DNA of 64,000 nt. Source: Micractinium sp. NFX-FRZ (taxonomy: Eukaryota; Chlorophyta; Trebouxiophyceae; Chlorellales; Chlorellaceae). The notes beneath the pieces were generated by a model. That model was not told the DNA's origin, ran no database searches, and saw only the letters and a program-made list of their open reading frames with translations. Shown one piece after another: positions 57,724 through 64,000 of the stretch (its first letter is position 1; each line of letters starts with the position of its first letter). The translations under genes and the position numbers were made by a program. The DNA lies in contig JAPTJF010000079.1 of NCBI GenBank assembly GCA_029339195.1, positions 108,363-172,362 on the forward strand, given 5' to 3'.

Positions 57724-57882
57724 ACGAGAAGAGAGGGAGAAGGGAGCCAGGAAGGCTGAGGGGCGCCAAATAGTGTCACTGCTGTGCCGCCGCTAGCTGC
57801 CGCCAGCTGCCACCACAGCAACGCCATGCGCCAGCGGCATGCCACCAAGCACAAGTGCACCACGCTGTGCGAGATACATGCC

Positions 57883-59335
57883 TCAGGCGGTGTAGGAGAT
57901 ACGGAAGATATCATTGTGCTCTGCACAGCAAGCAACAGCGGAGGCGGGGAGGCGGCATGAGTCAGATGCTGCGCATGTGGTGCAATGCAGTGCAGTGCAG
58001 CGCTGCCAAGCGAAGCGCGTCCTGCGCAGACGGGCACAGCTCCCAGGACTGCACTGGCTGCCCGCCTGTCCTGCAATTGCACAGGCCTGCAGCCCTGGCT
58101 GCTCTCCCAGCTCGTCTTGCCGCACCACGCCACCGCCATGAATGGCCTCCTCCACCCGACACCATCGCCTGCCATTGCCACGTGCCACCACCGCCACATC
58201 TTCCTAAGCACCCAGTCATCGACACTCCCCTAAGACACCCACCTGTCAGGTTGGACAGCTTCTCATTCAGCTCCTTGATGCGGTCTCTGCAGGCAACAGA
58301 GCAGCACACACAGGGAGCGCAGGCATGTGGATGCACGGCAACCTGAGAATGACACACCAGCACAGTGTGGGGGTTGTCGCAACACAGCATGGCACAGTGC
58401 ACGATAGTGAGGGGCTCTGGACCACATACCCTGCGCCATGTGCACAGCACGGCACGGCACAGAACGTGTGGTGGAGAGGAAAGACCATCAGGGTTAGCGG
58501 AGGGCTGGGGCCTTACGGGGGACGGCCGTTCGTCGGGGCGGATATAAATCAGCGATCGGGGCGGCATGAGGGCAGCTGGAGCCCTGCTGCGCAGCCTAGC
58601 ACCACCTCCCGACCAGTGCCAATGCACACACTCAACACCCGCACAGTAACACACCGCCCACCTGTGGCTCTTGGAGGCCGCCTTTTTGGCGCGCTGCTCC
58701 TCATACTTCAAAAAGTGCGCCTCTGCCTTCTTCTCCGCCTCGGTGCGCTTGTCCTCCACGGCATTTGGGTCCAGCACCACCCCGTCCTTGGTCACCGCCA
58801 CCACGCCCGGCGGGTGGGAGGAGCCGGCCTGCAAAGGAGGAGAGAGGAAGGGAGCAGGACAGGGCATGATGATTGATGCACACAGGGCACCATAGCATAC
58901 ACCCGCCTCAGCCACTGCTACCATGCCTGGAGGGCTGCAGAAGCCAGCCTGGCGAGGAGGGAAGGCAAGTGGGGCAGAGGTGGTACGGCAGCGCAGGCGG
59001 CAGGAGGCAGCTGGCAGGATGAGCCACGGTGCGCACGAGGAGGGCCTGATACTTTCCAACCTCCCGCTCCCCACTGCCTGGCACCTGCCGTCAAGCCAGC
59101 TCCAGCACCTGGCCGGCCCTTCCAGGCATGCAAGCCACCCAACCTCCGCCCGCACCTGCTGCTGCTGGTCGCCGCCCTCGCCGCCATCGGCAGGCACCAC
59201 TGCCAGCTCCGTCCCCTCTGCCGCCTCCTTCTCCTTGCCCTTGTCCTTCTTCTTCTTCTTCTTCACGCCACCCTTGAGCTGTGACGGGTCCGCGCCGCCC
59301 TTCAGCTTCAGCTTGCCGCCCACAAAAGTCGACAT
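57883..59335 (-). CDS. FAM32A-like nuclear protein
   Basis: Four in-phase exons, 429 nt, 142 residues: 59335-59156, 58828-58662, 58286-58243, 57920-57883. The arrangement matches FAM32A: a short N-terminal GGKLKLKGG block, a lysine run (GVKKKKKKDKGKEKE), a charged helical middle (RTEAEKKAEAHFLKYEEQRA), and the conserved C-terminus RIKELNEKLSNLTEHNDIFR followed by ISYTA. Human FAM32A is 112 residues; the difference is an algal insert after the lysine run. FAM32A reaches into the active site of the human post-branching spliceosome and favours exon ligation, and the C-terminal tail is the part that does so, consistent with its conservation here. Its start is only 85 bases from the stop of OST4, so its promoter must overlap OST4. 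Confidence 0.88.
58903..58956 (-). repeat. Copy of FAM32A-homologue exon 2 start upstream of it
   Basis: Minus-strand reading gives QAGFCSPPGMVAVAEAG against the real AGSSHPPGVVAVTKDG at 58828, including the acceptor region. It lies in the same intron, about 75 bases ahead. Confidence 0.75.
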
Positions 59336-59420
59336 GGGTGCTAGAGCTAGGGCTGCTCGCTACGCTCGGCTGCCGGTGGGTGCTGCTGCTGGAACGACGC
59401 CCGCTGCAAGCTGGGCGGCT

Positions 59421-59694
59421 CTACTCTTGCCGGCGCGGCGGCTCGGCGGTGATGTAGTTGTAGGCAATGAGCAGCGCGGCGATGGCCAGGCCCAGGAAGT
59501 TCTGCAGGGGGGTGCAGCAGCGAGTCGGCAGTGAGCAGGGAGCCGGCGCCGCCACGTGACCACTCCGCCGGCGCCGCTGCGACCGCCACTGCCGCAGTCA
59601 CGCCCCGCTCCACGCCCCCGGCCGGCCTTTCGGCGGCTGCACCCTGCCTCTCCCCACCTACCCCGAGGCGTCCCAGGTCCCGATCGTCAATCAT
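59421..59694 (-). CDS. OST4: OST4, minimal subunit of oligosaccharyltransferase
   Basis: Two exons, 59694-59662 (11 codons) and 59501-59421 (26 codons plus TAG), join in phase to a 37-residue protein: MIDDRDLGRLGNFLGLAIAA then LLIAYNYITAEPPRRQE. Length, an acidic N-terminus (M-[IF]-x-D-x-x-L), a single membrane span from about residue 12 to 28 and a polar C-tail match OST4 of yeast (36 residues) and plants (start MFDDQDLG, then NFLG). OST4 bridges Stt3 and Ost3/6 in the ER membrane and stabilises the N-glycosylation complex. The intron (59661-59502) has GTAGGT and CTGCAG ends. Such a short, split gene is easily missed by automatic callers. Confidence 0.85.
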
Positions 59695-60054
59695 AGAAAG
59701 CGTTCCCGAGCAGCTTGCAGGTGCCTGGCCAAGCTCTCAGTAAATCTGCTGCCAGGGAGCTGCCAGGGGGTTGCTAGAGTGTGCAGCGTTGCTCCTTGGG
59801 CGCCTGCGGAGCAAGGCGGGTGTGTGCTGTGCCTCTGCTGCGCCCGGCTGCATGGCCCCAAACCAGCGGGCCCCGCCTGGCCCCGTCCTTTTTGCTGAGC
59901 TACAGGTGGGTTGACTAGGGCGCTGGCACCGTGTTTTGCAGCGCTGCTGGGACCTCCTGCCCGGGAGAGTCATGCAGGGCGCACCGCTCACCTTGCGCCC
60001 CGCTTCTGTGCCGCAGGTTGCCGCTCGGCTTGGGGGCATACCAAGTCGACCACC
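59695..60054. promoter_or_regulatory. Divergent promoter region, OST4 (-) / RPS13 (+)
   Basis: 360 bases between opposite start codons. No specific element identified. Confidence 0.45.
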
Positions 60055-62280
60055 ATGGGTCGTATGCACAGGTGCGGGTCAGGAGGAGTGCATTCACATG
60101 TGCCGCCCAGCTCCCTGCTGCTGCCTTGGGTGCCACGGCGCTATCTGCAAGCATGCGTTGCCCCATAGAGCATGCCCCGCCTCCTGCTGAAGCGTGGCCG
60201 CTGTGCATCCCCTCTGTGTGCAGCAATGGCAAGGGCAAGAGCCGCTCGGCTCTGCCCTACAAGCGCACCCCGCCCTCGTGGCTGAAGATCGCCCCCACCG
60301 AGGTGCGGCGGTGCGAGAGGAGGGTGCAGTTGGGCGTGGCACCGCCCGCTGCGGCAGGTCACCGCTCCTCTCAGCTGCCGTTGGCCCTGCTCGGCCTGGC
60401 TGCGCCAATTGGTGGCCTGATGTCAGATGCCAGCCAAATGAAGCGGATCAGCTTGCTGCAAGCGGATTGGTGATTCAGTGCAGCCTCCCGCGGCTCCCCG
60501 TGCTGCCTCTCATTTGAACAGTGCGCCTCGCACGCGCGCTTCCCTTCGTCCCCCACGCCTCTTCTCACCCCGCCCTGCCCCCGCCCTCCTGCTCCCCTCT
60601 AGGTGGGCGACATGATCGGCAAGATGGCCAAGAAGGGCATGACCCCCTCCCAGATTGGCGTGCTGCTGCGCGACAGCCACGGCATTGCCCAGGTACGGGG
60701 GCGTAATGGAGTTCTGTTTTGTAGTCTGGTTGTATAGCCTGTGCCTGCAAGCGCTGGGCATGTGTACCCAGGCGGCTTTGAGCCGTCTTAATGTATCTCA
60801 ATGTATGTGTTCATGTGGTTGCTGTTGGCTGGCGCAGGTGAAGAGCGTGACCGGCTCCAAGATCCTGCGCATCCTCAAGGGCCAGGGTGAGTGGCCATGA
60901 AATTCAAGACGTGCACCCGGCGTGTGCATGAGAGTGCAGCGTGCTGCTCTGCCATTTGGAGCGCGTCGTGGCGGTGGCGCTGCCGTGATTTTCGGTCCTG
61001 CCAGCCGGCGGGGGCGACGGCAGCGTGCGGCTGCGGGAGGCGGCGTGCCACTCTTAGAGGGCGCCCGCTTCGAGGCAGGATGGCTGGCAGGCTGTGCCGC
61101 CTGGCCTTGGGCATTGCGCACGGCGCATGCCCCTGCCTCCCCCTCCCCCGGCCCCAGGCCCCCGCACCATGTGTGTGCACTTGGCCTGGCGGCATGCGTC
61201 CCGGGCCCTGGCTGCCCCACGCCCACACGCTCGCACGCTGCTTGAACCCCTTTTGGGAAAGCCCGGCTGGCCTGGCCGCCGCCGGCGCGAGTACCCGCCC
61301 CCGGCTCCGGCCCCTGTGCCCTGCCCCTGCCGACAGCAAGTGGTGTGCGGTCCCCCGTTCGCCGGGGGGCTGGCCCACTTTGCTCGAGCGCACTGTATGC
61401 GAATGCGTCCGGTCGCCGCCCGGTGTCCCTCCCTTCGGGGAGGGCCCGGTGCGCGCGGCTGGCGCATCTTGCTGGTGTCGCACTCCCCATGCCCACTCGC
61501 CCCCTCCCCTGCCTCCCCTCCCCCTCCCCCCGCCCGCGCCGCGCCCGCCTCTCTTCCGCCCCGCTCTCTGCCTCCTCTTGTCCCCGCCTCTCCTCCTCCC
61601 CGTCCTCTCCTCCGTCTCCCCCCGCCTCCCTCCGCCCCGCCCCTTCCTCCCGCCTCTCCCGCCCGCCCGCCGCCGCTCCCCCGCCTGCAGGCCTGGCCCC
61701 CGAGCTGCCCGAGGACCTGTACCACCTCATCAAGAAGGCGGTGGCCATGCGCAAGCACCTGGAGGCAAACCGCAAGGACAAGGACGGTGAGTTGCGGGCA
61801 CCGGCTTTGCTTGGGTCACCAGGAACTGTTGAGGTCAGAATGGGAGGGTGGCTGGGCTTGAGCTGACATCGCATGGCTGAGGCAGTGGCGTGCTGATGCT
61901 CAAGTGTAACGCCCTTCATCGCAGCGCCGCCAGCCGCGCTACACCCGCCCACCTCCCCCCTGCGCCCCCTCCCCTCCCCTGCAGGCAAGTTCCACCTGAT
62001 TCTGGTGGAGAGCCGCATCCACCGCCTGGCGAGGTACTATAAGAAAACTAAGCGGCTGCCTCCCAACTGGAAGTGAGTGAAAAAACGGCCGGGATCGCCC
62101 GGTGGTGCCCCCCCAAAATTGTTGGCGTTGTGGCGCTTTGGCGTGCTTTCTTGGCGCCCCTTTGTGTTGTAGGTTCTTGGATTTGAAGTGTTGAGTTTGT
62201 TATTGACGTTCATTTCTGCTTGTTTTCGTTCTTTGCGCAGGTACGAGTCCGCCACCGCCTCCGCCCTGGTGCAGGGCTGA
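60055..62280 (+). CDS. RPS13: Cytosolic small-subunit ribosomal protein uS15 (RPS13)
   Basis: Seven in-phase exons, 459 nt, 152 residues (eukaryotic RPS13 is 151): 60055-60071, 60224-60302, 60603-60692, 60838-60886, 61691-61786, 61985-62072, 62241-62280. The sequence follows the family from [20 protein letters not shown] through [40 protein letters not shown] and [20 protein letters not shown]. The first exon has only 17 bases, common in ribosomal protein genes with an intron directly behind the start. The 800-base intron 4 is unusually long for this window and pyrimidine-rich before its acceptor. Confidence 0.97.
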
Positions 62281-63039
62281 GCTGCAGGTAGGTGGGGGAG
62301 TCGGTAGCGGGCGCGGCCCGCGGGTTCTGGCGCACACCTGCTTGCTGCCCGCCTCTTGCACGCAACCAGCTCTTCAGCTGCAGCAGTGCTGACGACGCTC
62401 ATTTCATTTCCCCCCTGCTGCAGTTGCGGCGCCGCCCGCCCTGTCTCCCGACACGCCTGGCGCGACCCGCACCCGGCAGCAGAAGTGTGACAGCAGCGTA
62501 GATCCGGCTTTTGCTGACACTCCGCATGTAATCACACACACTGGCATGTAGCCTGGCCTCAACAGTGCTGGGAGGGGTGCAGAGGCAAGGAAGGCAGTCT
62601 GGTTCAGTGCACGGCTGCGGCTTTGGTTGCGGTGTTTGTACGGGGCGAAGCTACCCAGGAAGCTTTACATGACCCCGTTGTGTGTGTGCTAGAACCCAAG
62701 AGCTGTGCATGCGGGCACCCAGACACATGCTGCAAACAATCTAGCTAAACAAGAACACCTGCATGCATCCACCTGTGCCGTCCCGCTGTTTGGGCCGCCA
62801 TCAGCGGGCCCCTGCTGCCGGCCGCCTGTGCGCCGCAGCTTCCGCCTGTGCCGTCCTGCTGTTGCCTGCCACCCCGGCGCCGCTGCCACTGCCGCTGCCA
62901 CTGCCGCCGCCACGCTGGTGCAGCTGCCATGCTGGCGCAGCCAGGCTGCCTGCCGCCTGGCAGCAGGCGGCAGCCTGCGCTGGCTGTTGCCGGCTGCCGC
63001 CAGTGTGCTGCAGGCAGGGCGCCGCCGTTTTTCCACCGC
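62281..63039. other. Convergent 3' region, RPS13 / partial gene
   Basis: About 760 bases. TGTAA at 62527-62531 is a good RPS13 poly(A) candidate, 247 bases after the stop. No exon chain seen. Confidence 0.5.
62527..62531 (+). terminator. Candidate poly(A) signal TGTAA for RPS13
   Basis: TGTAA in GCATGTAATCAC, 247 bases past the stop. Confidence 0.5.
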
Positions 63040-63563
63040 TCAAACCTGCCGCTTGAACCCTTTCAGCTTGCTGAGGCCCTCCGGCTCCGCCCTGCTGCGG
63101 TCGCCAGCCGCCATCCGCTTCCAGCGGTTGCCCAGCCAGTTGTCCAGCCCGGCAGCAAACACCTCGTCAATCAGCGGCTTGGTGGCCGGCCAGCAGGCCT
63201 CCACCTTGGGGCGCACAAAGCCCTTGAGGCCCACCAGAGGGCCAGCCCCAAGCCCCTCAAACCGCCGCTCAAAGTCGTCCATCCCGGGCCGGCGGTGCGT
63301 GGAGCCAGAGCCGCTGACCATGCGGGCACCGACCTGCTCAAGGGTTTTGCGCAGGCTGCGCAAGAGGCTGCCAAGCTGGCTGTCATCGCACACCCCTGTG
63401 GCCAGTACCGCCTGCATGTGGCTCGTCAGGCTGGTGCGGTGTGGCTCCTCTGCGGCAGCTGCCAGGCATTCCAGGACTGCGCTGCTGCCGCCGTGTACGC
63501 TGGCAAAGCCGCCGTCACCGGCCAGGTCCACACCGGCGGCGTGCGCCAAAATGTGCTGAGCAT
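63040..63563 (-). CDS. 3' part of an unidentified gene
   Basis: The final exon ends in TGA at 63042-63040 and probably begins at an acceptor near 63563, though the frame stays open further upstream. It encodes about 175 residues: AQHILAHAAGVDLAGDGGFA, then helical segments with Arg/Lys (LGSLLRSLRKTLEQVG), a Trp-containing stretch (NWLGNRWKRMAAGDRSR) and the end KGFKRQV. A further possible exon lies at about 63765-63825 (STLYRAIAAGAKIVQTQ). I cannot join the pieces with confidence or name the family; the start may lie beyond 64000. Confidence 0.5.
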
Positions 63564-64000
63564 CTGAGCGCCAAGGGTGGCAGGGGCAGGCAGTGTGGGC
63601 ATCCTCTGAGCTGCACGCCAGCACCTCGTGCAGGCGTTGAAGGGGTGCAGTTGTGAGCGTGCAGTGCCTGGTCGTCTTCTTGGAGAGCAGCAAGCACCGC
63701 AGGCTAGCCTGTAGCCTGCTCCTTCTCGTCCTGTCGGCTCCAGCCTGCCTGGGTCTGCACGATCTTTGCACCGGCAGCAATAGCTCGGTACAGCGTAGAA
63801 TCAAAACTGACGTTGTCTTGCGGCACACGTGGCTGGCCAGCCTCACTCGTCTGTCCAGGATGCCTGCTGTCAACACCGCCTGGTGCCAGTGCTGCCACCA
63901 GCACACGTGCCTGGTGGGGTTGAAGAGACGGCACAACTTTATGCAACCATCTCCCGAACTGGCAAGTTGGCCTGGGACATGCGATGCAAGCTACGTTGCC

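Larger units (their letters stand above)
57257..57882. other. Convergent 3' UTR region, fumarase / FAM32A homologue
   Basis: About 625 bases with poly(A) motifs for both strands (57662 on plus, 57719 on minus). No exon seen. Confidence 0.55.

Noticed and set aside
1..64000. tRNA, rRNA, CRISPR, insertion sequence, prophage or operon structure
   Set aside because: No cloverleaf with the usual GGTTC block, no regular spacer-repeat array, no transposase-like frame and no ribosome-binding-site-spaced gene clusters were seen; the genes are spliced eukaryotic genes.

Overview
The window is nuclear DNA of a green alga, most likely a trebouxiophyte of the Chlorella/Micractinium type. The evidence is high GC, strong G/C third-position bias, many short GT-AG (sometimes GC-AG) introns, TGTAA polyadenylation motifs, a proline-rich wall glycoprotein and chloroplast/mitochondrial nuclear genes with plant-type counterparts. 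It is not prokaryotic: almost every gene is split into 2-28 exons, so single long ORFs are mostly misleading. All gene models below were joined by hand from splice signals and reading-frame phase. Where every exon joins in phase and the total length is a multiple of three, I treat the model as well supported.

Layout, left to right: 3' end of an unidentified gene (+, 51-486); a long stretch without a confident gene; a proline-rich, pherophorin-like secreted glycoprotein (+, 3460-8325, 5' end unresolved); a sucrase/ferredoxin-like [2Fe-2S] protein (-, 8845-11056); a 28-exon receptor-like kinase with LRR, discoidin-like ectodomain, one membrane span and a TKL-type kinase (-, 11735-22170); a chloroplast KEA-type K+/H+ antiporter (-, 23037-29524); a Q-rich/TPR-like hypothetical protein (+, 30213-31563); a multi-C2 MCTP-like membrane protein (+, 32592-39410); an NDRG-family protein (+, 39815-42490); a CDSP32-type double thioredoxin (+, 42905-46071); a small secreted protein (-, 47047-48715); mitochondrial ribosomal protein bL19m (-, 49617-51288); mitochondrial fumarase (+, 51576-57256); a FAM32A homologue (-, 57883-59335); the 37-residue oligosaccharyltransferase subunit OST4 (-, 59421-59694); ribosomal protein uS15/RPS13 (+, 60055-62280); and the 3' end of an unidentified gene (-, from 63040).

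The genes are a housekeeping and signalling mixture, not an operon or one pathway. Two divergent pairs share short promoters: bL19m/fumarase (both mitochondrial) and OST4/RPS13. The HRGP/sucrase-ferredoxin and fumarase/FAM32A pairs are convergent.

The most unusual feature runs through the whole window: introns repeatedly carry decayed tandem copies of the neighbouring exon end together with its splice site. I found such copies in at least eight genes, and the fumarase gene alone has about ten. Other points of interest are the domain combination and altered DFG/APE motifs of the receptor kinase, a CDSP32 whose CGPC site reads AAPC, the tiny OST4 gene, and several GC-AG introns.
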